A DNA stretch of 64,000 nt from Brasenia schreberi (Eukaryota; Streptophyta; Magnoliopsida; Nymphaeales; Cabombaceae): contig JAYKKT010000037.1 of NCBI GenBank assembly GCA_036023115.1, positions 248,001 to 312,000 of the forward strand, in the 5' to 3' direction. Positions 1 through 10,829 of this stretch are shown here, one piece after another; position 1 is the first letter of the stretch, and each line of letters starts with the position of its first letter. The notes under the pieces were generated by a model. The model worked only from the letters and a program-made list of their open reading frames with translations, was not told where the DNA came from and searched no databases. A program made the position numbers and the translations under genes.

Positions 1-108
1 AGCCTATTGCAGTCACCGACTTTGTTAATATGTGGTCTTAAAGCATACATGTATGAGTTTGAAGACTTCTTGAGTGATCTTCTCTATGATGAAGTGACAG
101 TCCACTTG
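1..108. other. Unassigned left edge
   Basis: I see no supportable feature in these first bases. A short open frame runs through them into the LTR fragment that follows, but I do not recognise its translation and it ends inside LTR-like sequence. It may be the remainder of whatever the neighbouring LTR piece recombined with. Confidence 0.3.
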
Positions 109-1127
109 AATGTGTTTTCAGAGCTATTTTCTAGGGGAGATTTGAAGGTGTTACAAACTTCAAAAAATCATCAAAATTTTACTAGACAAAGCTGGTAGTG
201 CGGAGAGACTGTAGCCTTTTCCAAATATGCATTTGGATAGTATTAAATCAGAAACAAATAATTGACTCAGACCAACTCACTGACTCAGAACAGTTCTGTT
301 TCAAAAATACAGAAACTCAAAGATGAGTCTATATCTCTTTGCTTAGAACTCCGCTTTTGATGATTTTGATGTTTCTGGAAAGCTATAGATGTTAGCTTTC
401 CAATGCATCAAAAATTAATTAATTTGGACTCTTGTGAACAGAGATATGGGACTTTTACCTAATCTTTGTTGTAGGAAATCCGACTGTGCAGACAGTGGTG
501 CAGAAATTTAGTCGTTCTTAATCTGCTTGTATTATGTGGCTGAGCAGCCCTAAAATCTTGCCAATTTTATACAGAGTGTCCAAATGTGTGTGGAACTAGT
601 GTACCAAATTTCGAGATAATTGGAGCAAGCATCACAAAATTAAAATTGCAGAAACAGACATATACAGAGATGCAGAAATCTGGTTTTCTATTTTATGAAT
701 GTAATGATGCGTAACCCACCCGAAATTAAAGTGCAACAACCCTCAAAGCAAATTTGCTGGAATATAAATGAATGGAAAATACTTTATAGCTTAGACATAG
801 AGGGGGTTAGAAGTATAGAGGGTATATAGCATATAGGAAGGAAGAAGCATTAAAGTAAACACTTGGTGTGCATGTGGGTGTATAGTGTTTTATCCACGAA
901 ATTGAAATTCCAGCAAAGCTAGATTATTACAACTCGGGGGGAGATGAAACTCCATTAATACAACCCCATTTAATGAATTGAAAGGAAGAGAATGAAACTT
1001 AGATTAAGTAAGAAAGGTCTTACACGAGTTTTGGAGTGTGAAGGACCGGGTTTCAATGATGAAGCCGGCCTTCCTCTTGATGGCCTTCCTTCTCAACTCC
1101 CACAAGTTCTCACCTAGCTTCCCCTTC
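109..1127 (-). mobile_element. E1 left side: internal fragment of an LTR (D subfamily), minus orientation
   Basis: This stretch matches the left LTR of E6 at about 32680-33690 almost continuously. Shared landmarks are the GAGCTATTTTCTAGGGGAG block, the CATATAGGAAGG block and the AGATGAAACTCCATTAATAC block. It begins and ends inside the LTR: neither terminal inverted end is present, and about 850 bases that follow in E6 are missing. It stops abruptly against plus-strand pol sequence at about 1128, so it is a recombination or deletion remnant rather than a clean insertion. Confidence 0.75.
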
Positions 1128-1130
1128 TTC

Positions 1131-2805
1131 CCAATTCTCAATTTTGAAAAGCCTTCTCTAGCTCAGATTTCAAAATTCTCAATTTTGAAAAGCCTTCAAA
1201 TTCAGTAGGAGGAGATTTCATAGAGATAAATCTAAGGAGTGATTCAAAGCCCAAACTCGTTAAGTAGGTGCATGTTTGCATGAGCATGAAAGGTCATCAT
1301 TCATTACATTTCTAAAAACCTACTTAGATGTGTTTACATGGACGTATGAAGACATGCCGGGCATAGACCCGAGTATTGTTGAGCATCGTCTTCCCTTAGA
1401 TGCGGATGTAAAACCCATAAAGCAAAAGCTTAGGAAAATACATTCGAACATACACTCTCAAGTCAAAGAGGGCTTAGAAGATCTGTTAAAAGCCAGATTT
1501 ATAAAACCCATTGCGTATTCTGATTGGTTATCCAATATAGTTGTTGTTCGAAAAACCAATGGGAAGATTCGAATATGCATCGACTTTAGAAACCTGAATA
1601 AAGCCACTCCAAAGGATAATTATCCTTTACCAAACATAGATTTGATAGTCGATAGTACTGCAAATCACGAAATGTTTTCGTTTATGGATGGCTATTCAGG
1701 GTATAACCAAATCAAACTAAGCCCACAAGATCATGGTAAGACCGCTTTCACAACCCCATGGGGCACGTACTGCTATACAGTCATGCCCTTTGGTTTGAAA
1801 AATGCCGGCGCCACATACCAAGGAGCTATGACCATGATCTTCCATGATCAGATTCATGAGCTCGTAGAGGTATATGTGGATGATCTCTTGGCCAAATCCA
1901 AAACTCGATGCACTCATATTGAATGCTTACAAAAGATTTTCGAAAGGCTTAGACTTTACAAAGTAAAGCTAAACCCTCAGAAATGTGTGTTCGGAGTAGA
2001 GTCCAGAAAGCTCTTAGGCTTTATGGTGAGCCAAAGGGGCATAGACATCGACCCATCTAAGTGTCGAGCCATCAAAGACATGGCTCCACCCTCCAATCTC
2101 ACGCAGATTCGTAGCCTCCAAGGTCGATTGCAATCCATTCGCAGGTTTATCTCAAACCTGGCGACTAGATGCGAACCCTTCAACAAGTTGTTGAGAAAGG
2201 GCACAAAATTTTCATGGGATGACGACTGCCAAAAGTCATTTAAAAGACTAAAGGCATACTTAGTTAATCCCCCTGTTTTAAATCCTCCAAAGCAAAGAAA
2301 ACCTCTTCTGCTTTACATTTCCGTGCATGCGAATGCCTCGGGAGCTTTGTTAGCTCAATACGAGGACGACACTCACAAGGAGTATGCCATATATTATATT
2401 TCAAAAACTCTCTTGGCTTATGAAAGGAATTATCAAGCCACGGAGAAGACATACTTGGCCCTAGTTTGGGCCTGCCAGAAATTTCGACATTACTTTCTAG
2501 ATCATGAGATCTGGATAGTGTCCAAGCTTGATTCAATCAAGCATTTGTTCGAAAAACCCATTCTCACTGGTAGATTGGGCAAATGGCAACTCCTTCTAAT
2601 GGAGTATGACCTGAAATACCATCATCAGATCTCCATTAAGGGGCAAGCCCTAGTTGACTACATGGCTGAGTTCCCCCTAGAGGACGCATATCCCACACTC
2701 GATGAAATGCCTGATGAAGGCATATTACAAAACCAATTTCAAAACCACATTTTGGCAAACTCTTTCGAAAACCAAGTGTGGAAAATCCACTTCGACGGGG
2801 CATGA
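1131..2805 (+). pseudogene. E1 pol, first part: reverse transcriptase and first RNase H
   Basis: This is the left half of a Tat-type pol gene. The frame begins without an ATG: the first codons (from about 1198, after a duplicated 24-bp segment) match the acidic linker that precedes RT in E6. The RT core has the YVDD active site at 1873-1884, after the TPWGTYCYTVMPFG region. RNase H follows (LLLYISVHANASGALLAQY). The frame then enters the second RNase H and stops at TGA 2803-2805, where E6 has an arginine codon, so this looks like a CGA-to-TGA change typical of decay of methylated CpG. The 5' part of the gene has been replaced by an LTR fragment. Confidence 0.9.
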
Positions 2806-3994
2806 AACCAACGAGGGGCTGGTGCCGGGGTCATCCTCATATCCCCTGAAAAGGGCGAGATACCCATAGTAATTCGCCTAGATTTCGAATGTTCCAACAA
2901 CATAGCTGAGTATGAAGCACTCATACAAGGCTTAAGGATTTTGAAAACTCTAGGGGCATCATGCATCGAGGTCTTTGGAGATTCGCTACTCATTATAAAC
3001 CAAGTTTTAAAAATTTGGCAAGTTAGAAACGAAAAGCTTGTTCCATATCACGAGTTGGCCACTCGATTGGTTGAGTCCTTCCAATTGTGTACACTCACAC
3101 ACGTAGGAAGAGAGGAATAATGGCGTTGCCGACGCCCTCTCCTCCTTGGGTTCAGCCCTAAGGGTCGATCCCACTTTGGGAACCCGATCCTTAGAAATAT
3201 GGCATGCACCCACTCCATCCACATACGATTTGGAAATTTGCCAAAACAATCCAGATTCTGTTGAAAAACCTTGGTTTTATGACATAAAATGTTTTCTCGA
3301 AAATGGGGGATTCATTGAGGATGCCACATCCAAAGATAAGGCATTCATCAGAAAAATTTCTACCCGATACACAATTTTGGGTGGGGTTTTGTATAAAAAG
3401 AGTTTTACCAGCATCTTATTAAGATGTGTCGACCTAGAGGAGGCTAGGACTGTTTTGCATGAATTCCACGATGGAGAATGTGGAGGTCATGTTAATGCCA
3501 ATATGATGGCAATGAAAATACTTAGGGTGGGTTATTTCTGGTCCACCCTGAAAATGGATTGCCACGATCATGTTAGGAAGTGTCATCCATGTCAAGTGCA
3601 TGGGCATGCCATTCACATCCCCTCATCATCATTGCATTCCGTGGTCTGCCCCTGGCCATTTACCATGTGGGCGTTTGATATTGTAGGCCCAATATTTCCA
3701 AAGGCATCGAATGGGCATAGGTTCATTTTAACAGCCATTGAGTACTTCTCCAAGTGGGTCGAAGCCATCTCCCTGACCAACGTACAGGGGCAACATGTGG
3801 TGGCTTTCATTAGGAGGAATATCTTAGCTCGATTTGGAGTTCCAAGAGACCTTGTGTCCGATAATGGCACCCCATTCAAAAACGAGTGGATGGTCAAGTT
3901 GTGCAACACCTATGGCATAACTCACCACTTCCGCCCTACTACCCTCAAGGCAACGGCCAAGCCGAAGCCACGAATAAGACTCTCATTAGCATAA
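2806..3994 (+). pseudogene. E1 pol, middle part: second RNase H and integrase core, frameshifted
   Basis: After the stop at 2803 the second RNase H continues in the same frame (NNIAEYEAL, EVFGDSLL) until an extra base near 3112 shifts it. From 3146 the frame runs through the zinc-binding HHCC domain of integrase (HEFHDGECGGHVN to CHPCQ) and two of the three catalytic acidic residues (MWAFDIVGP and SDNGTPF). A one-base loss near 3931 moves the catalytic glutamate segment into another frame, and the frame ends at 3994 in nonsense. Order and spacing match the intact E6 pol. Paired RNase H domains are a known mark of the Tat lineage. The protein cannot be made as one piece. Confidence 0.88.
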
Positions 3995-4252
3995 TTGAGA
4001 AGACTTTAGAGAAGGGTAGGATGTGGCATGAGAAGCTGGATTAAGCCTTATGGGCTTATAGTGGGAGATCTGGTTTTAAAAATCATCCACTATCGTGGCC
4101 CACATCCACTTAGAAAGTGGCGCCTCAAGTGGGATGGACCCTATGTTGTGCGTGCAACCACCACGAACAACTCATACTGGTTGATCAATGTAGAAGGTAG
4201 GAATTTAGCAGATCCTATCAATATTCAATACTTGAAGAAGTATTACGTGTAG
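3995..4252 (+). pseudogene. E1 pol, 3' end: integrase C-terminal domain
   Basis: A short frame carries the last part of integrase: the VGDLVLK strand, the GPY motif (KWDGPYVV) and the conserved end (NLADPINIQYLKKYYV), then the natural stop. Between the WAYR segment and VGDLVLK about 90 codons found in E6 are missing, and a TAA at about 4042 sits in what was the LDEALW segment. There is no chromodomain after the GPY motif, which fits Tat and argues against chromovirus lineages. Confidence 0.85.
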
Positions 4253-5388
4253 GGTTTGGGTTAAATTTCCATTTTGAAAAATCCTTAGGGATAGCTGCTT
4301 TGAAACCTCGAAAGTAAGGTTCAAAGGCAAGTTGTGTGACCTGAGCAAGAGAATTCACACTTGTGAAAGAGTGGAGCTTTCCAAATACGTGGTTACATTT
4401 CAAAATCCTTCTTCTTACAAAGAAAGGCCTAGTTCAATATAGCAAGATACTTGCAAGTAGTACATGCTATTTCTAAATAGGCTAATCTGGAATGGATCGA
4501 GTATGACCTTGGGATAAGTCCTCCCCCTTCTCTTCTCCTTCCAAAAAGGAAAATGTGGCCAAAAACAAAGGGAAATCCCCGCCAAAATCTCTTTCCCAGA
4601 GAAAGAAACATGAATCAAAAGAAAAATTTGATTCTTTTACGGAAAAGAGGGACTAAAGAAAAAATACTCCCAAAGGAAGACCCTCTATAAAAAAAGAAGA
4701 AGAAAAGGCCAAAAGCTCAAAAAGAGCAGTTTTCCGCCTTCTATGCCTCAAACCACGGGACGCTTCAGAAGGGACCGTGGTATCTCTTTCCCATCCCTAT
4801 GACTTATCCCAAGTAAAACATGGTTCATTTCGAGGAATCCTAAAGTAAAAATAGGATTTACTTACTTGAATTTCATTTTGTTTGAGAATTCAATGTTCTG
4901 AGTAAGGCGTAGGAATTTTGAAATTTAGCTTGTTTTCTTATAAAACCTCCGCTAGATTAGCGAGGGTCAAGACTCAAGCAAAGGCAAACGTGAAGAGCTC
5001 GAGATCCTTAGGACCGATTCTAATAGCAGTTTCCCTCTTGTAAATAGATTTTGAAAAATCAAACATCGAGCAACATAGGGCCTGCTCACTTAGAGCAGCA
5101 GGTCTTCGTAAGTCTCAAGAGTTCGACCATACCATCTGGTCTCTAGGAGGTCGCCCTTCTTGGCGTCTCATCCATGTCATGCATGTACATATTCACGCAT
5201 GAACACTTGCATAACATGATCCCCGTTTTGGACCAGAAACAATAGAAAGATCCCCTTTGGCATGATATCTCCTCCTACCAAGTTTTAAAAGATAGATTTT
5301 GCTCAAAAATTGGAATGATCCCATATTTTCGTGGATAGATCTAGGAAAACATTGAAAGGGGTGTTGTCGTCTTTGCCATTATCCAAAG
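4253..5388 (+). other. E1 3' untranslated region
   Basis: This is non-coding sequence between the integrase stop and the polypurine tract. It is alignable by eye with 25952-27109 (E3), and in reverse orientation with 34560-35721 (E6) and 15924-18300 (E4). It contains the structured domain listed next, an AACATCGAGCAACATAG block near 5061-5080, and a shortened version of the hairpin that precedes the polypurine tract in the other copies. Open frames here are short and not shared between copies. Confidence 0.7.
4508..4813 (+). other. E1 conserved 3' UTR structure (long-range arms)
   Basis: The 13-base arm CTTGGGATAAGTC (4508-4520) is perfectly complementary to GACTTATCCCAAG (4801-4813). Between them, close to the second arm, lies a 30-base hairpin (4752-4781) with arms ACCACGG and CCGTGGT and a 16-base loop. 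The same layout occurs in E3, E4 and E6, with paired changes in E4. Role is inferred only: packaging, dimerisation, export or 3' processing are all possible. Confidence 0.6.
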
Positions 5389-5403
5389 CCAAAGAGGGGC
5401 ATC
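5389..5403 (+). promoter_or_regulatory. E1 polypurine tract
   Basis: CCAAAGAGGGGCATC sits directly against the TGTAAACACC start of the 3' LTR. The same 15 bases border the 3' LTRs of E2, E3, E4 and E6. In LTR elements this purine run resists RNase H and primes plus-strand DNA. Confidence 0.9.
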
Positions 5404-8267
5404 TGTAAACACCCCAAAATCCCACATTTTTCTCAAATATGCCTGGTTTCACAAAAGCAGCCCCGAAGGGCTATTTTGAGTCTGGAAACCCAGGAGCCTT
5501 CCAGACAACCCTGTACATATTTTGAACCTGTATATACGATTTAAAACTTTATACATATAGTTTTTAGACTTTAAAAAGTGTTTTGAAACCCCGAAAGCCT
5601 CCTAGCCTGACAAAAGCAGGACCGAAAAGGCAAAGGAGAGCCTGTAGCCGAAGCATACTTCAAGCCCGACACATCAACTCTCATATCAAAAGCATCCCCA
5701 AATTCTCAGACATCCAAGCCCCAAATATCAGAAAAATGGTCAAAATGAACTCTTGAAGGTGAGAAGAAGATCGGACGACAATGTTGGTGAAGACCCAACG
5801 GAAGACGGAGTACTGATGAAGTCAGGCCCCGCACAAACCGTCCGTCTTGAAACGCAATGAAGGAATAAAAAAAATCAGGTTTGGGTCGAATCTGGACCAT
5901 ATATATCCAGATCCAAACCCAAAATGCATTTGGATTTGGAGATCCAAATCCAATATCTGTATCCATGGCCCACTCCACCTCCCCATTAATGTGGGTGAGG
6001 GGCCCACAAATATTTCACGTGAAATGCCTTGGAAGGCTTGGGTAGAGAGAGAAAGGGGGCCATAAAGTATGAGTGAGAAAGTTGGTAGGCTTGACTTTTG
6101 GTCAAGAGTGGGTTAGCATTGTGGGTTTAACCTAGAGTGTGGGTTTGAGCTTGTATGCACCTACACTTGACCTAGGGCTGCACCAACTTGGACATGGTTG
6201 CAACTAAGGCAATGGACCAGCTCCAAGGGGTGGTTCCTAAACCTAGCCCTAAGTTAGCTCACCTCACCTTGCCATTTCCCCTAAAACCTAACCGAAACCT
6301 AACCTAAACCTAACCCTTCTCACCCAAAACCGCCCCAACCTCACCTAGCTAGACCACCTAGACCCTAACCAACTAAGCCTAAACTAACCTAACTAAGTCC
6401 CTAACCACTATGTCCCAGCCCACCTAACTGACCTACCCCAAACCACTAACCAGCCCACCTAACCGACCTACCCCAAACCATGTCCCAGTCCACCTAAATG
6501 AAAAGATCTAGCCCACCATTTTCCAGCCCACCAAAACAAATATCTGGCCCATCAAGTGACCTAAGCTCCCAGCCACCAACCCCTAGCTAGCCTATATGTT
6601 TCATGCGGATTCCCCTCTCTTGGCTCCTGGTCATCCATCCCTTCACCCTTGAGACCCGGCCAACACCTCTCTTCATCAACCGGCCACCCTTCCACCTTCG
6701 GCGAGGAGCTCCACCCGGCCACCTTCCATCCACCTGCTGCCTCCTTCCCAGCTGCACTCCTTCCATCCTCTTCCAGCCGACCACTCCAACACCACCAGCA
6801 GCTCCACCCTTCCCAGTTAGTACCACCTCCCCTTTCACCTCCTGGGACTCCTCTCTTCACTCCCTTCTTCCCAGTCGAGCACCACCCAACGCCTGCCCGT
6901 CCACCTTCTATCCTTAGTCGCCCCTTTCCAGCATCCCTTCACCATTCCCCAACACCTCCTCCACTTCTAGCCGAGACCTACCTATCCCCAAAACCCATCC
7001 CAACTCCTAGTAACACGCCTTAGCCCAACCTACCATCTCCACCCGGCCACCTTCCATCCACTCGGCCAGCACTCCTACCTGCCGCAACCATCCACCTAAG
7101 GGACTCCTCTTGGCTGCCCAAGGCGGATCACAAGGCCAAGTCCATGCAAGTTGAACATGGACCAACTACATGTAAGTGCCTAAACCAGGCCCATTATATA
7201 AACTTGCTTTATATTCAATTAAATTTTGACATGGGGTTGTAATAATGGAGCGTAGTCTCCCCCCAAGATGTAATAACATGGTTTGACTCACAAGCACCCA
7301 CGTGCACTAGAGCCCTTCTGCTCTTAGCTGCACACCTTTTTGCACACACACGAGCCTTGACAGCCCCTAAGATATAGCCTTATTTATATAAGTTCAATTG
7401 CGTGTGTTTTCATTTAAGTCGTGGGTGTTGTCTTTCAATTCCACACTCACACACATTGAGCTTTCTCTCTTACTCCCAAGACCCTAATAAGCGCCATATT
7501 GCAATTCAATTTGGGTTTTACATTCCAAGTCATGTGAGTTGTCTTTACATATATACACGACACCCATGCACACGTTGGCGACCTTCGGGCCCATATATAT
7601 ATAGTTGTATTTTCCTTCCGCTATGTCTTTAAGATTTGGGTTTTAAGGTTTAGCTGTGTGAGTAGTCTTTCCATATATACACGACACACACTTACACAAT
7701 TGAGCCTTTCCACTCTTAAGATATAGCCATATTTCCCTTTTGCAATTTACATTACGCAATTTCCCTTAAGCAGTCTTTCAATTTCGGGTTTTCCCTTGGA
7801 GTTGTGTGAGTCTGCATTGCATATTCGCCATACCACGAGCTAGGACGCATATTGCATCAAAGTAAACCCCATACTCCCATGCAAAAATCGCCCAACTTAG
7901 GTCACTTGTGCACACACCTAGTTGGCCTAAAAAAGCATAAAATTGAAAGACATAGGCACGTGTAAATCTCACGTGAAATAAAATTTGTAATCATACAAAC
8001 AAAACCCAAATCAAACACTTTGTGTATTTTCAAAGAGGTTACTTGTTTAAAAACAACTTTGCCAAGGATACAGACTGACCCTTGCACATCGGTGAAAGAA
8101 GGTCTGCGACGAAAAGAGCTCACTTGCTCACAGTCGCCCCAAACGAGTCAGATTTTCAAAACTTACTTCGCTAGCTGGCATGCCCTCTTCTTATAAAAAC
8201 GACTTAGACATACGAAAAGGTTCACTTCAGGCCTAAGAACCAGAAGTGAAAATTTTCCATGTCTACA
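5404..8267 (+). mobile_element. E1 3' LTR (A subfamily)
   Basis: The LTR starts TGTAAACACCCCAAAATCCC and ends CCATGTCTACA, next to the polypurine tract on its left. It is about 2.86 kb. In order it holds a U3 with GGATTTGGAT-type repeats (about 5880-5970), a G-box CACGTG at 6016-6021, a CCTAA-rich and proline-codon-rich stretch (6240-7130), TGTGTGAGT/ACACAC tandem units (7310-7800), and the terminal hairpins. The frames at 6561-7023 are low-complexity and not genes. The matching 5' LTR lies left of the window. E1 is inserted in the 3' tail of E2: ACATC (8268-8272) is the expected right-hand duplicate, and its partner is out of view. Confidence 0.88.
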
Positions 8268-8510
8268 ACATCCCATGCCATTCATTCATATTCATGCATG
8301 TACACTTGCATCAATCCCATTTAGGACTAGTACCATTTTAGGCAAAGTCCCCTTTGGTGAAAATCCCCTTACTGGGCACAAAATAAATGTTTTTCTCAAA
8401 ATTGGGACAATCCCATATTCTCGAGGATGAATCTAGGGAGAAAGCAAACAGGGGTGTTGTCATCTTTGCCATCATCCAAATAAATTTGGATAATGCCAAA
8501 GAGGGGCATC
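8268..8510 (+). mobile_element. E2 internal 3' tail with polypurine tract
   Basis: This sequence matches the last part of the E3 internal region (26880-27124): the CATCCCATGCCA block, the CCATTTTAGGCAAAG block, then the pre-tract hairpin and the tract CCAAAGAGGGGCATC (8496-8510). Everything 5' of 8268 in E2 has been displaced left by the insertion of E1 and is outside the window. Confidence 0.82.
8464..8501 (+). other. E2 hairpin leading into the polypurine tract
   Basis: This 38-base inverted repeat has CTTTG as the outer 5' arm and the CAAAG of the polypurine tract as the 3' arm. The inner arms are ATCCAAAT and ATTTGGAT with a 2-base loop, and there are two mismatches in 18 pairs. Equivalent hairpins occur in E3, E4 and E6. 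Confidence 0.6.
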
Positions 8511-10829
8511 TGTAAACACCCCAAAATAAAATGAATTTCAAAATCAAACACCTGGTTTTAAAATTCATTTCAAAACCCAAATCTGGAGTTTTCAAAAACC
8601 CAAGGGCTGTAAAAAGCTTTGAATTTTGTTAAAACCCTGTTCAAGCTGATTTTCTCACATATGGGGAAAGTCCCAATTTCATAAAGAGCCAAATGAAATA
8701 GGTGAAGCATGAAGGACGACACATGATCAAGAGGCAGCCCAGAAAGCAGCTCTAGAAGCCTGAATGTCAAAGCAGCCTCAAAAACAGGTTCAGAAGCTCG
8801 AAGACAGCACCCTGGCCTGATAAAAGCTAGGGTCAAAAGGCAAAAAGAAGGCACAGGCCCGATGCAAACTGCCAGCCCGGAGCACCCAAAAGCCAAGTCA
8901 ACCACATCCACCCAAGCAGCATAAATCCAAGCCAAAAATGGCGAAAATAAGCAGAAATGAAGTCCAAAAAGGCAATAAGGAGTTCAGACGACAAAACTAG
9001 GGAAAACCCAGCATAAGATGGAGCACTGATGAAGCCAGGGCCCACACAAATCGTCCATCTCGAAACGCCAAGAAGGACTACTCAAAGAAAATTTGGATTA
9101 AATTTAGACCATAAATATCGAGATCCATATCCAAATAGTGTTTGGATTTGGATTGGATCTAAATAGTATTTGGATTGGATTGAATCTGGATCAAAATATC
9201 CATATCCATATCCATATAAATGTTTGGATTTGGATCGGATCTAGTCATAAATATCCAGATTTATATCCAAATAGTACTTGGATTTGGATTTGGATCCAGA
9301 TATTGAACCCATATCCAAACCCAAGACCCACCTCACTTGCCTATAAATAGAGGTGAGGGGGTCTCCAAGAAGGGATTCACGTGAACTTGCTTGGGAGGAG
9401 AGAGAGTTAGAGGTAAGCCTATCCATGTTGGCTGAAGGGTGAGGTGGGTTGAAGCCGTGTTAGCTAAGTGGGCTGCAACTAATGTGGGCTCGATCAAGGA
9501 AGGCTGCAACCATGGCATGGACGTGGGCTCAACCAAGAAGGACCGACTCCAAGAGGTAGGTCTCCTAATCCTAGCCTAATCTACCTAACCCACATCACTA
9601 AACCTCACCCTAACTGGACTAAACCTAGCCTAACCCACTCAAACTACCCCTAACAAAGCCTAAGTCTAAGCCCCACCGAGTGCAACAACACTTGGTTTTG
9701 AAAGACACCCCAGCGCACCACTTGGCACCCTGTGCGCCCTGTCACCCGCCTAGCGCCGGCAGCATCCCGCTGCGCCCTAGTGCCTGTCCAGCGACCTGCT
9801 GTGCGTGCTGACTTGCTGCGCGCCCCTGTGCCCCAGCGCGCCATACCCTTGCACCCGCGCCCTAACGCCAGACGCCGCCCTGCCTGCAACGCCTGTCCCG
9901 ACTGCCTTGTTGCACTGCTTGCAGCACCAGCCTGCAATCCAACACCCGTGGCTTAGCCTTAGCCAACCACACCTTAGGAGCACCTCTTAGGACCATACCC
10001 CTTTGTTGTCGTGGCCTTCCCCTTAGGCCGACTAGAGCCAATCCACGCCTCAGCCCGGTTGCACCCTTAGGTTGTGACCTCTTCTTGACCGAACCTAGGT
10101 TCACTCAAGCCCACGCACCTCTTCAAAGCCCAAGCTCTCTCTCAAACCCACCTAGGGAGACCCCTCTTGGCTGCCCAAGGTGGACACAAGCCAAAGCGTG
10201 AGCAAGGAGAAGAAAGGTGAATCACTTGTAAGTGTTAAAATTCGGTATTTACATTACTCCAAGATGTAATACTGGTGCTTGACACACAAGACACATACGT
10301 GCACTTGAGCTTTAGCTCTTATCTCGTACATGAGACACACACGTGCACTTGAGCCTTAGCTCTTATCTCGTATACAAGACACCCACGTACACGTGAGCTT
10401 TAGCTCTTAATCGTACACGATTTGCACACACCCACATTGAGCTTTTGCTCTTACTCCAAAGACTCTAGTAAGAGCCGTGTACGTTGCAATTTCATTCGGG
10501 TTGTTACTTTCAGCTGTGTGCGTTGTCATTTCAATTCCACACTTGCACACAAAGGGCACCCGAGCACTTTCTCAACACTCTCACGCACATTTTGGCCTTG
10601 GCAACCCCTAAGATATAGAATATCTATATACTTTCAGCTGCGTGAGTTTTATGTTCAGCTGTGTACGTTTTTAAGTTTCGGGTTGTTCAATTTCAGTTGT
10701 GTGAGTTGTCTTTCCATTTACACACCAAAAGAACTCACTCACATTGAGCCTTTCTGCTCTTATAACTATATTACCCTTTTCGCAAGTTAATTTTCATTCG
10801 TTGTGTGAGTTGTCTTTCAATTTATACAC
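8511..10829 (+). mobile_element. E2 3' LTR, left piece
   Basis: The LTR starts TGTAAACACCCC right after the polypurine tract. It continues through the GGAT-repeat array (about 9105-9335), TATAAATA at 9342, a G-box at 9378-9383, a GC-rich stretch (9710-9950) and TGTGTGAGT/CACACA tandem units. It is interrupted at 10829 by E3 and resumes at 30243, with the target TACAC present on both sides of E3 (10825-10829 and 30238-30242). The joined LTR would be about 3.2 kb and ends GCTTATA rather than the usual CTACA. Confidence 0.85.
9342..9349 (+). promoter_or_regulatory. E2 LTR TATA box and G-box
   Basis: TATAAATA follows the GGAT-repeat array and precedes a G-box CACGTG (9378-9383) by 36 bases from start to start. 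This spacing recurs in other LTRs of the window and puts the G-box at the expected transcription start. Confidence 0.65.

Noticed and set aside
7..198. 63-codon frame at the left edge as a gene
   Set aside because: It runs from unrecognised sequence into an LTR fragment shared with 32680 onward; no motif or homologous copy supports it.
1276..4252. Integrated pararetrovirus or other virus
   Set aside because: LTRs, polypurine tracts, 5-bp duplicates, paired RNase H domains and a D,D-35-E integrase identify Ty3/gypsy retrotransposons; no movement or envelope protein is seen.
6240..6480. CCTAAACCTAACC runs (also 32040-32300, 56430-56660) as interstitial telomere repeats
   Set aside because: The unit is irregular and the stretch sits at the same position in several LTRs, so it is LTR leader sequence.
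6561..7023. Proline- and serine-rich frames (also 52067-52532 and 56925-57517) as cell-wall-type proteins
   Set aside because: They lie inside LTRs, overlap each other on both strands and reflect CCTNCC-rich composition; frames are not conserved between sister LTRs.
5404..8267. A host plant gene or exon hidden in the LTRs or UTRs
   Set aside because: Every stretch over a few hundred bases could be matched to LTR, UTR or gag-pol sequence elsewhere in the window; none looked like a cellular gene.
8338..9045. Minus-strand frames at LTR starts (also 10822-11585 and 27010-27966) as a conserved protein
   Set aside because: They recur because the LTRs recur; they cross the GGAT array and the LTR boundary and differ in frame between copies.
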